DNA of 64,000 nt from Achromobacter veterisilvae (GTDB lineage Bacteria > Pseudomonadota > Gammaproteobacteria > Burkholderiales > Burkholderiaceae_B): NCBI RefSeq assembly GCF_900496975.1, contig NZ_UFQC01000018.1, forward strand, positions 1 through 64,000, written 5' to 3'. The first letter of the stretch is position 1, and each line of letters begins with the position of its first letter. Shown here one piece after another: positions 26,922 through 35,581 of the stretch. The position numbers and the translations under genes are program-made. The notes under the pieces are model-generated. The model was not told where the DNA came from. It did not search any database and saw only the letters and a list, made by a program, of their open reading frames with translations.

Positions 26922-27896
26922 ATGATGCGTTCCGTATTCAAGCCGCTATGCGCCGCCGCCTGGCTCGCGCTGACTCTGGCGGGGCCCGCGAAGGCGGCGG
27001 ACTATCCATCCCAGCCCGTGAAACTGATCACGGCATTCGGCGCGGGCAGCGCCAGCGACATCGTCGCCCGCCTGATCGGCGAGCGCCTGCAGGCGGCCCT
27101 GGGGCAGGTCGTGATCGTCGAGAACCGGCCCGGCGCTTCGGGCCAGATAGCCGCCGACATGGTGGCGCGCGCCCAGCCCGACGGCTACACGATCATGCTG
27201 GCCACGAACACCACCCATTCTTCCAATCCCTACCTGTACAAGAACCTCCGCTACGATCCGATCAAGGATTTCACGCCGCTGGTGCAGGTCTGCAATTTCC
27301 CGTTCGTGCTGGCGGTCAGCGCCAAGTTGCCGATCAACAGCGTCGACGATCTGTTGCGCTACGGCAAAACCAATCCCCAGGGCCTGAACTATGCCTATGG
27401 CAACAGCACCGGCCAGATCTCGGCCGCTTCGTTCGACAAGCTGACCGGGCTGAAGGCGACGGCCATTCCCTACAAGAGCACGCCGCAGGCGATGACGGAC
27501 ATCATCGGCGGACGCGCCACGTTCATGTTCGTGGACCTGGCGTCGGCCACCGCCCACATCCAGGCCGGCACCTTGAAGGCGCTGGCGGTATCGACCGAGA
27601 AACGCAGTTCGCTGGCGCCAAGCCTCCCGAGCGTATCCGAGGCGCTGGGACAGCCCGGGTTCGACCTGGCCGCCTGGGTCGGAATCTTCGGGCCCGCGAA
27701 GCTGCCGCCGCCCATCGCCCAGCGGCTGGGCGACGAACTCTACAAGATCGTGTCGTCGGAAGAGATCAAGGGCAAGCTGGTCCAACTGGGGGCGGAGCCC
27801 ATGCCGGCGCCGGCGTCGGAGTTCGGGCCTTTCGTGGCGCAACAGGAAAAGGTCTGGGGAGACAAGGTCAGGCAGGCGGGCATTCAGCCGGAATGA
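26922..27896 (+). CDS. Bug-family periplasmic solute receptor
   Basis: A 324-aa tripartite tricarboxylate transporter receptor (TctC/Bug family) that binds carboxylates in the periplasm. It has a signal peptide ending GPAKA|AD, then the family opening YPSQPVKLITAFGAGSASD and the PDGYTI segment. AAGGAGAG precedes the ATG. It closes the CoA-ester operon, so it likely recognises the acid that the CoA transferase activates. No membrane TctA/TctB genes are attached; it may dock to a shared transporter or serve as a sensor. Confidence 0.93.
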   Translation: MMRSVFKPLCAAAWLALTLAGPAKAADYPSQPVKLITAFGAGSASDIVARLIGERLQAALGQVVIVENRPGASGQIAADMVARAQPDGYTIMLATNTTHSSNPYLYKNLRYDPIKDFTPLVQVCNFPFVLAVSAKLPINSVDDLLRYGKTNPQGLNYAYGNSTGQISAASFDKLTGLKATAIPYKSTPQAMTDIIGGRATFMFVDLASATAHIQAGTLKALAVSTEKRSSLAPSLPSVSEALGQPGFDLAAWVGIFGPAKLPPPIAQRLGDELYKIVSSEEIKGKLVQLGAEPMPAPASEFGPFVAQQEKVWGDKVRQAGIQPE

Positions 27897-27934
27897 CTCG
27901 CCTGCGGGCGAAATCGCGGACGCTGCGCGCCTAG

Positions 27935-27957
27935 CCGGCGTTGCCGGGCGCCGGTTT
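27935..27957 (+). terminator. Stem-loop terminator after CoA-ester operon
   Basis: CCGGCG (27935-27940) pairs with CGCCGG (27949-27954), followed by TTT. It lies 39 bases past the Bug receptor stop. The rest of the 192-base gap before comEC shows no gene. Confidence 0.45.
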
Positions 27958-28088
27958 ACCGCCAAGCGTACGCGGCCACCCGAGGCGGATAAAACCGCCC
28001 CCGCCGCAGCCCGCTCCGCAACGCTTGCGCCTACGCTGTCCCGTTTCGGGAGGCGTATATCACAGGCCGTATTTTCTGCATCGCGTTC

Positions 28089-30491
28089 GTGGCGGGCTCG
28101 GGACTGGTGCAGGTGACGCCGCGCCTGCCCGGGGCCGGCGCGGCGTGGCTGTTGGCGGGGGCGTGCCTGCTGGCGCTTGCCGCTTTACTGCGCTCGCGCC
28201 ATGGGGGCGCGAAGGCCTGTTCGGCCCTGGCGCTGGGCCTGTGCGCGGGGCTGCTCAATGCCGGCGCGCGGGCGCAATGGCGGTTGGACGACGGGCTGGG
28301 TGACGTCCACCATGACGCCGTATCCCGGCTGGTGCTGCGCATCGCCGAACTGCCGGATGGCGACGAGCGCGGCCAGCGTTTCGTGGCCGAACTGCACGAG
28401 CCCGCCGCGCCGGGCGTTCCGTCCCGCATCCAGGTCGCCTGGCAGGCGGCGCCGGGCGCGCAGGCGGGGCTGCCCACGCTGATGCCGGGGCAGGTGTGGC
28501 GCATGGCGCTGGTGCTGCGGCGCCCGCACGGCCTGCTGAACCCCGACGGGCCGGACGCGGAAGGGCGTCTCTTCGCGCGGGGCCTGCGCGCGGTGGGCAC
28601 GGTGCGCGGACAGCCCCGCCTGCTGGCCGACCGGCCGTGGGCGACGCCGGGCGTGGCGATCGAACGCGCGCGCCATCGCGTCAGGGAGGGTTTGCGCGCC
28701 GCGCTGGGCGAGCACCGCTACGCGCCGGTGCTGATCGCCCTGGCGATCGGCGACCAGGCGGGCGTGGCGCGCGAGGACTGGCGCCTGTTCAACCGCAGCG
28801 GCATCACGCATCTCGTGTCGATCAGCGGCATGCACGTCACGTCGATCGCCGGCATCGTGGGCCTGCTGGTGGCCGCCGTCTGGCGGCGCGCGCGCTGGCG
28901 GGGAGTGGGTCTGGCCGAATACGCACCAGCGCGCGCGGCGGGCGGGGCCGCCGCCGCCATCGCCGCGCTGCTGTATTGTCTGCTGGCCGGCTGGGGCGTG
29001 CCGGCGCGCCGTACCTTCTTCATGCTGTCGGTGGCGCTGGCGGCGTCCGTGTCGCGCCTGCCCGTGTCGGCGGACAGGGTATTGGCCAGCGCCGCCGCGG
29101 CGGTGGCGGCGCTGGATCCGTGGGCGCCGCTGGCGCCGGGGTTCTGGCTGTCGTTCGGGGCGGTTGCCGTCCTGCTGCGCATCGCGGACGCGCCGTTCGA
29201 CGCGGAGGCCGGCTGGCGGGCGCGCTGGGCGGCGCGGCTGGCCCAGGCGGCGCGGCTGCAACTCATGGTGACGCTGGGCCTGACGCCGCTGCTGGCGTAC
29301 CTGGTCCATCAGGTGTCGCTGGGTTCGCCCCTGGCCAATGCCGTGGCGATTCCCGCCGTGACTTTCATCGTGACGCCGCTGGCGCTGCTGTGCGCGGCCC
29401 TGTCGGCGGTGCCGGGCGCCGGAGGCATGGCCGCGCTCGCGGGGCGGGCGGGCCTGCATGCGTTCGAGCTGACCATGGCCCCGGTCGCCTGGGTGGGCAA
29501 CGCCGAGTGGGCCAGCTTTCCGGTGGCCGCGGCGCCCTGGCCGTGGCTGGCGCTGGCGGTGGCCGGCATGGCCTGGGCGTTGCAGGTTCGCGGATGGCCG
29601 GGCCGGCGGCTGGGGTGGGCCTGCATGCTGCCCCTGCTGTTCTGGCGTCCGGACAGGCCTGAACCGGGATACTGGCGCATGAGCGCCCTGGACGTGGGGC
29701 AGGGCAGCGCCATCCTGGTGGAGACGGCCAGCCAGGCCCTGCTGTTCGACGCCGGGCCGCGCCACCATGGCGGCAGCGACGCCGGCGAGCGCGTGGTCGC
29801 GCCCTTCCTGCAGGCGCGCGGCATCCGGCGGCTGGACGTGCTGGTCCTGTCGCACGCCGATATCGACCACGTCGGCGGCGCGCAAGCCGTGTTGGCGGCG
29901 GTGCCGGTGCTGCGCGGCTACGCTTCGTTCGACCTGGCGGCGTTCCTGCGGCGCGATGCCCGCCTATGGCCGGATGCGGGTAAGTTGCCAGCCGCCCCGC
30001 CGCGCGACGCGCAGCGATGCCGGCGCGGACAGCAGTGGGAAGCGGACGGCGTGACGTTCACGTTCCTGCATCCGGCGCGCGACGGCGGCGGGGCGCCGGA
30101 AGACCGCAACGCGGAAAGCTGCGTGCTGCGCGTGGAAGGCGCGGCCCATTCGCTGTTGCTGACCGGGGATGTGGGCCTGGCGCAAGAGCGCGAACTGGCC
30201 GCGTCCGGGCTTCCCGCCACGGACGTGGTGCTGGCTCCGCACCATGGTTCTTCGTCGTCGTCGGGCCGGGAGCTGGTCGCCGTCACGGCCGCCGGCCACG
30301 CGATCGCGCAGGCCGGCCATCTGAACCGCTTCCGCCACCCGGCCCGCGCGGTGGAGCTGCGGTGGACGCGCGCGGGCGCGGCGTTCTGGCGCAGCGACCG
30401 CGACGGCGCGGTGACGGCGCGCTCAGGCCCGGACGGACTGGAGGTATGGGCCGAGCGGGAGCGCGGGCGGCGGTATTGGCATGGGCACTGA
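28089..30491 (+). CDS. comEC: ComEC/Rec2 competence channel protein
   Basis: ComEC forms the inner-membrane channel for DNA entry in natural transformation. The 800-aa protein has the full set of domains: an N-terminal membrane part with an OB-like region (about 90-190), the competence domain with HLVSISGMHVTSIAG (about 240) and many helices, and a C-terminal metallo-beta-lactamase domain with LDVGQGSAIL, SHADIDHVGG, LTGDVG and APHHGSS. The start is uncertain: GTG 28089 is the first standard start, yet the frame upstream encodes a hydrophobic ITGRIFCIAF stretch that looks like the real N terminus. The gene usually follows tatD in related genomes as I recall; here 22 kb lie between. Confidence 0.93.
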   Translation: MAGSGLVQVTPRLPGAGAAWLLAGACLLALAALLRSRHGGAKACSALALGLCAGLLNAGARAQWRLDDGLGDVHHDAVSRLVLRIAELPDGDERGQRFVAELHEPAAPGVPSRIQVAWQAAPGAQAGLPTLMPGQVWRMALVLRRPHGLLNPDGPDAEGRLFARGLRAVGTVRGQPRLLADRPWATPGVAIERARHRVREGLRAALGEHRYAPVLIALAIGDQAGVAREDWRLFNRSGITHLVSISGMHVTSIAGIVGLLVAAVWRRARWRGVGLAEYAPARAAGGAAAAIAALLYCLLAGWGVPARRTFFMLSVALAASVSRLPVSADRVLASAAAAVAALDPWAPLAPGFWLSFGAVAVLLRIADAPFDAEAGWRARWAARLAQAARLQLMVTLGLTPLLAYLVHQVSLGSPLANAVAIPAVTFIVTPLALLCAALSAVPGAGGMAALAGRAGLHAFELTMAPVAWVGNAEWASFPVAAAPWPWLALAVAGMAWALQVRGWPGRRLGWACMLPLLFWRPDRPEPGYWRMSALDVGQGSAILVETASQALLFDAGPRHHGGSDAGERVVAPFLQARGIRRLDVLVLSHADIDHVGGAQAVLAAVPVLRGYASFDLAAFLRRDARLWPDAGKLPAAPPRDAQRCRRGQQWEADGVTFTFLHPARDGGGAPEDRNAESCVLRVEGAAHSLLLTGDVGLAQERELAASGLPATDVVLAPHHGSSSSSGRELVAVTAAGHAIAQAGHLNRFRHPARAVELRWTRAGAAFWRSDRDGAVTARSGPDGLEVWAERERGRRYWHGH

Positions 30492-30651
30492 GGGGCCGCC
30501 GGCCACGGCGGAGCCAATGGCTCGGCAGGATCCGAACTGTGGCCCTCCCGCGGGGCGGGATTCAGGGCTCTTTGCCAAGTCCTCCCTGTCCATTGCCCGC
30601 AAGAGCGCGTTCCAGTCATCCTGCGTCGCGGCGCCGGCCGCCCCTTGGGGC
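30492..30651. other. Gap between convergent comEC and Bug gene
   Basis: No gene seen. GAGCCA-A-TGGCTC (30511-30523) is a perfect short palindrome 20 bases after comEC and may help end transcription. Several GC-rich stems follow, none with a T tract. Confidence 0.4.
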
Positions 30652-31635
30652 CTAGTTCGCGCCCAACAGGTTCGCGCTCTTGACCAGGGATGACACGCGT
30701 TCCGAATCGCGCTTGAGCAGATCCGAGAAGGCCACGGGCCCGCGTTCCTGGGTGTTCGGCGCCTGCGCCGCCAGTTGCTCGAGCCGGGTCTTGAACTCGG
30801 GCGTGTCGATGGCTTGCGACAGGGCGGCGGACAGCTTGTCGACGACGGGCTGGGGCGTGCCGGCGGGCGCGACCAGGCCGTTCCAGATGGCCAGGTCGAA
30901 CTCGGGGAGGCCGCCCTCCGCGAACGTGGGAATGTCCGGGCTTTGCGCCAGACGCGACGTTCCGGTCACGGCGATGGCCTTGACGCGCTTGTCCTGGTGC
31001 AGCGGCAGCATGGTCACGGTCTGGTCTATGACCCCGTCGATCATCCCGCTCATCAGGTCGGTGAGCGCCGGGCCCGTGCCGCGGTAGGGAATGAGCTCGC
31101 CGCGCGCGTTGGCGAAATGCAGGAACATGGCCTCGGCCAGGTGCGCCGTGCTGCCCGGGCCGCTCGAACCCAGATTGAGCTTGACGGCTTTTTCGTCGCG
31201 GATGCGCTTGAGCATGGCGGGCAGGTCCTGGATGCCGCTCTTGTTGCTGACCGACAGCACCATGGGCACCGTCGCGACGATGCCGATGGGCGCCAGCTCC
31301 TTCTGCGGGTCGTAGTTGGCCTTGGGGTGCAGGTGCGGCAGGATCGCCAGCGACATGTTGTTGAAGGCCAGGGTATAGCCGTCCGGCGTGCTCTTTTGCA
31401 GTTTCTGCATGCCGATCAGGCCGCCCGCGCCGCCCGAGTTTTCCACGACCACCGTCTGGCCAAGCTGCTTGCCCAGCGAGGTGGCCACCAGCCGGCCCAG
31501 CGTGTCGCTGGTGCCGCCCGGCGCGAACGGCACGATGACTGTGATGGAACGGCTGGGGTAGTCCTGGGCGGCGGCCGGGGCGGCGAAGGTTGCGGCAGTC
31601 AGGGCGGCGCACAGGATGGGGGCGATTCGTAGCAT
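30652..31635 (-). CDS. Bug-family periplasmic solute receptor
   Basis: A 327-aa TctC/Bug receptor with signal peptide ending APAAA|QD, then YPSRSITVIVPFAPGGTSDT and PDGYTLAF. It is the last gene of a five-gene minus-strand operon encoding four dehydrogenases under a GntR/FCD regulator. It probably supplies or senses the hydroxy acid those enzymes oxidise. No TctA or TctB is nearby. Confidence 0.93.
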   Translation of the reverse strand: MLRIAPILCAALTAATFAAPAAAQDYPSRSITVIVPFAPGGTSDTLGRLVATSLGKQLGQTVVVENSGGAGGLIGMQKLQKSTPDGYTLAFNNMSLAILPHLHPKANYDPQKELAPIGIVATVPMVLSVSNKSGIQDLPAMLKRIRDEKAVKLNLGSSGPGSTAHLAEAMFLHFANARGELIPYRGTGPALTDLMSGMIDGVIDQTVTMLPLHQDKRVKAIAVTGTSRLAQSPDIPTFAEGGLPEFDLAIWNGLVAPAGTPQPVVDKLSAALSQAIDTPEFKTRLEQLAAQAPNTQERGPVAFSDLLKRDSERVSSLVKSANLLGAN

Positions 31636-31684
31636 TGGGGTGTCTCCTCGTAATGTCTTTGTTGTGGAAGGGGGTGTCCCGCGG

Positions 31685-32773
31685 TCAGCGGGCCAGTGCG
31701 CGGCAGACGGCTTGCGTCATGTCGGTGCAGCTTGCGGTGCCGCCGAGATCGCGCGGCACGTGGTCGCCTTTGGCGAGCACGCGTTCGACCGCGAGTTCGA
31801 TGCGCTGGGCGGACTCGGTCAGCGCGGCGTCGCCGTGCTTGTCTCCCAGCCAGCGCAGCATGAGCGCGCCGGACAGGATGGTGGCCAGCGGGCTGGCGGC
31901 GTTCTGGCCGGCGATGTCGGGGGCGGAGCCGTGCGCGCCCTGGAACAGGCCGTGCGTATCGCCCAGTTCCGCCGACGCCGACAGGCCCATGCCGCCGATG
32001 GTGGCGGCGCCCAGGTCGGAAATGATGTCGCCGAACATGTTCTCGGCCACGATCACGTCGTAGAAGTCGGGGCGCTTGAGCATGTGCACCGTGATCGCGT
32101 CGGCGTAGGCGTAATCGATTTCGACGTCGGGGTAGGCCGCCGCCACGTCGTCGCAGACGCTGCGGAAGAAGGCGTAGGTGCGCAGGATGTTGGCCTTGTC
32201 GCAGACCGTGACGCGGCGCTTGCCGTCGCGCGGCGCGCCCTTGCGCTGGCGGGCGAGATCGAACGAGAAGCGGGCGACGCGCTCGATGCCCTTGCGGGTG
32301 ACGACGATGGTGTCGGTGGCCACTTCGTCGCGCAGCACGATGCCGCCGCCACGGCTTGCGTAGAGGCCTTCGGTGTTTTCGCGCACGATGACGTAGTCGA
32401 TCTGCCCCGGCTTGAAGTGCTTGAGGGGCGAGTCGACGCCCTGGTACAGGCGGATCGGGCGGACGTTGGCGTACAGGTCCAGCCGGAAGCGCAGGCGCAG
32501 GTGCAGGTCGTTGCCGACTTCGGTGCCGTCGGGGTAGGTCACGCCGGGCATGCCCGCCGCGCCGTGCAGGATGGCGTCGGCCGCCTTGCAGGCGGCGTAG
32601 GTGTCGTCAGGCAGCACGTGGCCCGACTTGACGTAGTGGTCGGCGCCGCCGTCATAGCTGCTGAACGCCAGCAGGTCGGCGCCGCAGGCTTCTTTCAGCA
32701 CGGTTATAGCCGATTGGCAGACTTCGGGGCCGATGCCATCGCCGTCGATGGTCGCGATTTCATATGTAGCCAT
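31685..32773 (-). CDS. Isocitrate/isopropylmalate-type dehydrogenase
   Basis: A 362-aa beta-decarboxylating dehydrogenase of the IDH/IPMDH/tartrate dehydrogenase family. It oxidises a 2-hydroxy-dicarboxylic acid and can release CO2. The motifs IDGDGIGPEV, VRENTEGLYASRGGG and AENMFGDIISDLGA are present. It sits in a catabolic operon rather than beside leuCD or icd, so it is more likely a tartrate-, malate- or substituted-malate dehydrogenase than LeuB. Cofactor and substrate cannot be set from the sequence. Confidence 0.9.
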   Translation of the reverse strand: MATYEIATIDGDGIGPEVCQSAITVLKEACGADLLAFSSYDGGADHYVKSGHVLPDDTYAACKAADAILHGAAGMPGVTYPDGTEVGNDLHLRLRFRLDLYANVRPIRLYQGVDSPLKHFKPGQIDYVIVRENTEGLYASRGGGIVLRDEVATDTIVVTRKGIERVARFSFDLARQRKGAPRDGKRRVTVCDKANILRTYAFFRSVCDDVAAAYPDVEIDYAYADAITVHMLKRPDFYDVIVAENMFGDIISDLGAATIGGMGLSASAELGDTHGLFQGAHGSAPDIAGQNAASPLATILSGALMLRWLGDKHGDAALTESAQRIELAVERVLAKGDHVPRDLGGTASCTDMTQAVCRALAR

Positions 32774-32843
32774 GTCTAGCTGTCTCCTGAGGTGAAACTT
32801 GGGATGGGGGGCCGCGCCAGGGGGCGCGGCCGCGCGCGGCGCG

Positions 32844-34292
32844 CTACCAGTTGGTGGCGATGTACTTGGCTTCCATGAATTCCAGCAGGCCGTGGTGCGC
32901 GCCTTCGCGGCCCAATCCGCTTTGCTTGACGCCGCCGAAGGGCGCGGCCGGATCGGAGACCAGGCCCCGGTTCAGGGCGATCATGCCGCTTTCGATGCGT
33001 TCCGATACCCGCATGCCGCGCGCGAGATCGCGGGTGTACACATACGCCACCAGGCCGTATTCGGTGGCGTTGGCCAGGGCCACGGCTTCGTCTTCGGTAT
33101 CGAAGGCCACGATGGGCGCCACGGGGCCGAAGATCTCCTCGCCCAGCAGGTCGGCGTCGGGCGGCACGTCCACCAGCACCGTAGGCGCGTAGAAGTAGCC
33201 GCGCCGGTCCAGCCGCGCGCCGCCGGTGCTGATCCGCGCGCCCTTGGCGACGGCGTCGTCCACCAGCGAGGCCACCTTCTCCACCGCGCCCGCGTTGACC
33301 AGGGGGCCGCATTGCGTATCCGCGCCGACGCCGTCGCCGGTCTTCAGCGCGGCCATGCGCTCGGCGAACCGGGCGCTGAACGCCTCGAGCGCGCCGCGCT
33401 GCACGTAGAAGCGGTTGGCGGCGGTGCAGGCCTCGCCGCCGTTGCGCATCTTGGCGAGCATGGCGCCTTCCACCGCGGCGTCGATATCCGCGTCGTCGAA
33501 CACCAGGAACGGCGCGTTGCCGCCCAGTTCCATCGAGCAACTGATGATGGAGTCGGCGGCCTTGCGCAGCAGCACGCGGCCGACTTCGGTCGAGCCGGTG
33601 AAGGAAAGCTTGCGCACGCGCGGGTCGTCCAGCACGGCATTGGCGAACTTGCCGGCCGACGAGGTGGTCACCACGTTCACCACGCCAGGAGGCACGCCGG
33701 CTTCTTCGAGCAGGCGGGCGACGGCATAGGCGGTCAAGGGCGTTTCCGTGGCCGGCTTGAGGATGCAGGTGCAGCCGGCGGCCAGGGCGGGCGCGATCTT
33801 GCGGGTGGCCATGGCGGCGGGGAAGTTCCACGGCGTGATCAGCAGGGCGACGCCTATCGGCTGGTATTGCACGATGATGCGGCTGGCGCCGCTGGGCGAT
33901 ACGCTGATGTCGCCATTGATGCGCACGGCTTCTTCGGAAAACCAGCGGAAGAACTCGGCGGCATAGGCGACTTCGCCGCGCGCATCCGCCAGCGCCTTGC
34001 CGTTCTCCATCGAGATCAGGCGGGCCAGGCTCTCGGCGTCGCGCATCATCAGTTCAAAGCACTTGCGCAGGATCTCGCCGCGCTGGCGCGCCGGGGTCGC
34101 GGCCCAGCCGGCGGCGGCGCGCGAGGCGGCGTCCACGGCGGCGGCGGCATCTTCCAGCGTGGCGTCGGCCACGCTGGCGATGGTCTGCTCGGTGGACGGA
34201 TCGAGCACGTCGATGCGGCGGCCCGAGGTCGAGGCGCGCCAGGCGCCGTCGATGTAAAGGTCAGTGGACAGCTTGCTGGCCTCGGTGGTCAT
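32844..34292 (-). CDS. Aldehyde dehydrogenase, succinate-semialdehyde type
   Basis: A 482-aa NAD(P)-dependent aldehyde dehydrogenase close to the GabD (SSADH) group. The motifs ITPWNFPAAMATRKIAPALA, FTGSTEVGR, the general-base glutamate in MELGGNAPF and the nucleophilic cysteine in GGEACTAANR are intact, and the C-terminal GREGAHHG block is typical. It probably oxidises the semialdehyde made by the adjacent alcohol dehydrogenase. Length is normal. Confidence 0.92.
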   Translation of the reverse strand: MTTEASKLSTDLYIDGAWRASTSGRRIDVLDPSTEQTIASVADATLEDAAAAVDAASRAAAGWAATPARQRGEILRKCFELMMRDAESLARLISMENGKALADARGEVAYAAEFFRWFSEEAVRINGDISVSPSGASRIIVQYQPIGVALLITPWNFPAAMATRKIAPALAAGCTCILKPATETPLTAYAVARLLEEAGVPPGVVNVVTTSSAGKFANAVLDDPRVRKLSFTGSTEVGRVLLRKAADSIISCSMELGGNAPFLVFDDADIDAAVEGAMLAKMRNGGEACTAANRFYVQRGALEAFSARFAERMAALKTGDGVGADTQCGPLVNAGAVEKVASLVDDAVAKGARISTGGARLDRRGYFYAPTVLVDVPPDADLLGEEIFGPVAPIVAFDTEDEAVALANATEYGLVAYVYTRDLARGMRVSERIESGMIALNRGLVSDPAAPFGGVKQSGLGREGAHHGLLEFMEAKYIATNW

Positions 34293-34323
34293 GTGTCAGC
34301 TCCGGGTAGGGGAAGTAGGGGGG

Positions 34324-35550
34324 TTATCGGGCGTCGCGGAACGAACCCCGCCCGGCATGGGCGGCGGCCACGATGGCCGCGATGCCTGCCTGGTCCAGCG
34401 GGCGGGGATTGTTCGTGACGAGGCGGGCCGCCAGCAGGGACTGCCCGGCGATCCAGTCGAGCTGGTCCGCGCGCACGCCCAGGCCTTCCAGCGTGGCGGG
34501 GATGCCGATGCGCGCGAACAGCTCGTAGACGTGGCGGGGGGCGTTGGCGGCCAGGCGGCCCGGGTCGGTTTCCGGATCGCCCATGGCCCGCGAGATGTCC
34601 GCGTAGTCGTCCGCGCAGGCCGGCGCGTTGAAATCCATGACGTAGGGCATCAGCGTGGCCACGCCCGCGCCATGCGCGGTGTGGGTCAGGGCGCCGATGG
34701 GATACTGGATGGCGTGGGCCGCCGCCGTTCCCGCCACGCCGAAGGCCAGGCCCGCGGCCAGCGCGGCGGCCATGACCTGGCCCCGGGCGTGCAGGTCCGA
34801 GCCGTCTTCGACCGCGCGGGGAAGGTGGGAAGCGAGCGCGCGGATGGCGATCAGCGCCTGCTGGTCGCTGAAGGCGTTCTTGCCGACGAACACGCGCGTC
34901 TGCGCGATGTCGGGATCCGGGCTGCGCCGCACCGCGGTCAGCGCTTCGATGGCGTGGGTCAGCGCGTCGGCCCCGGCGATGGCGGTCAGCCCCCGGGGGC
35001 AGGTCAGCGTCAGTTCCGGATCGCAGATGGCCGTGTGGGGAATCAGGTGCGGGCTGGACACGCCGACCTTCAGATCGCGCGCGCTGTCGGCCAGCACGGC
35101 CACGGGCGTGACCTCGGAACCCGTGCCCGAGGTGGTGGGCAGGGCGATCACCGGGATCGTGGGGCCCGGCACCTTGTATTCGCCGTAATAGTCGGCGGCC
35201 TCGCCGCCGTGCGCCAGCAGCAGGCTGACGAGCTTGGCCATGTCCAGGCAACTGCCGCCGCCCAGCCCCACGATCGTGTCGGGCTGGAACGCGCGGTGCG
35301 CGGCGACGCATTCGTAGACGCCTTCGACGGGCAGGTCGGGCTGGGTGCGGTCGAACACCTGGACGCGCACGCCGGCGCTTTCCAGGGCCGCGAGCAGCCC
35401 GGCCATTTCCGGCGTGCCGGCGAAGCGCTCGTCGGTGCAGATCAGCGCGCGCCGGCCCAGGGCGGCGGCGACGCGGCCCAGCGCATGGCGCTGGCCGTTG
35501 CCGAACAGCACGGCGCGCGGCGTGCGCATGATTCCAAACAAATCGGTCAT
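34324..35550 (-). CDS. Iron-containing (type III) alcohol dehydrogenase
   Basis: A 408-aa group III alcohol dehydrogenase that interconverts an alcohol and aldehyde/ketone using NAD(P). It has the nucleotide motif GGGSCLDMAK and the diagnostic LPTTSGTGSEVT; conserved acidic/His residues are in AGADALTHAIEAL and HAIQYPIGALTHTAHG. ATG 35550 has AAGGA nearby; an earlier opening of the frame adds 26 unlikely residues. Paired with the SSADH-type gene it recalls 4-hydroxybutyrate oxidation, but maleylacetate reductase and lactaldehyde types share these motifs. Confidence 0.92.
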   Translation of the reverse strand: MTDLFGIMRTPRAVLFGNGQRHALGRVAAALGRRALICTDERFAGTPEMAGLLAALESAGVRVQVFDRTQPDLPVEGVYECVAAHRAFQPDTIVGLGGGSCLDMAKLVSLLLAHGGEAADYYGEYKVPGPTIPVIALPTTSGTGSEVTPVAVLADSARDLKVGVSSPHLIPHTAICDPELTLTCPRGLTAIAGADALTHAIEALTAVRRSPDPDIAQTRVFVGKNAFSDQQALIAIRALASHLPRAVEDGSDLHARGQVMAAALAAGLAFGVAGTAAAHAIQYPIGALTHTAHGAGVATLMPYVMDFNAPACADDYADISRAMGDPETDPGRLAANAPRHVYELFARIGIPATLEGLGVRADQLDWIAGQSLLAARLVTNNPRPLDQAGIAAIVAAAHAGRGSFRDAR

Positions 35551-35581
35551 TGCGGATCCTTGAGGAGGAGTCGTGTGGAGT

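Noticed and set aside
31685..32773. LeuB of leucine biosynthesis
   Set aside because: No leuCD nearby and the gene is embedded in a catabolic operon with a Bug receptor.
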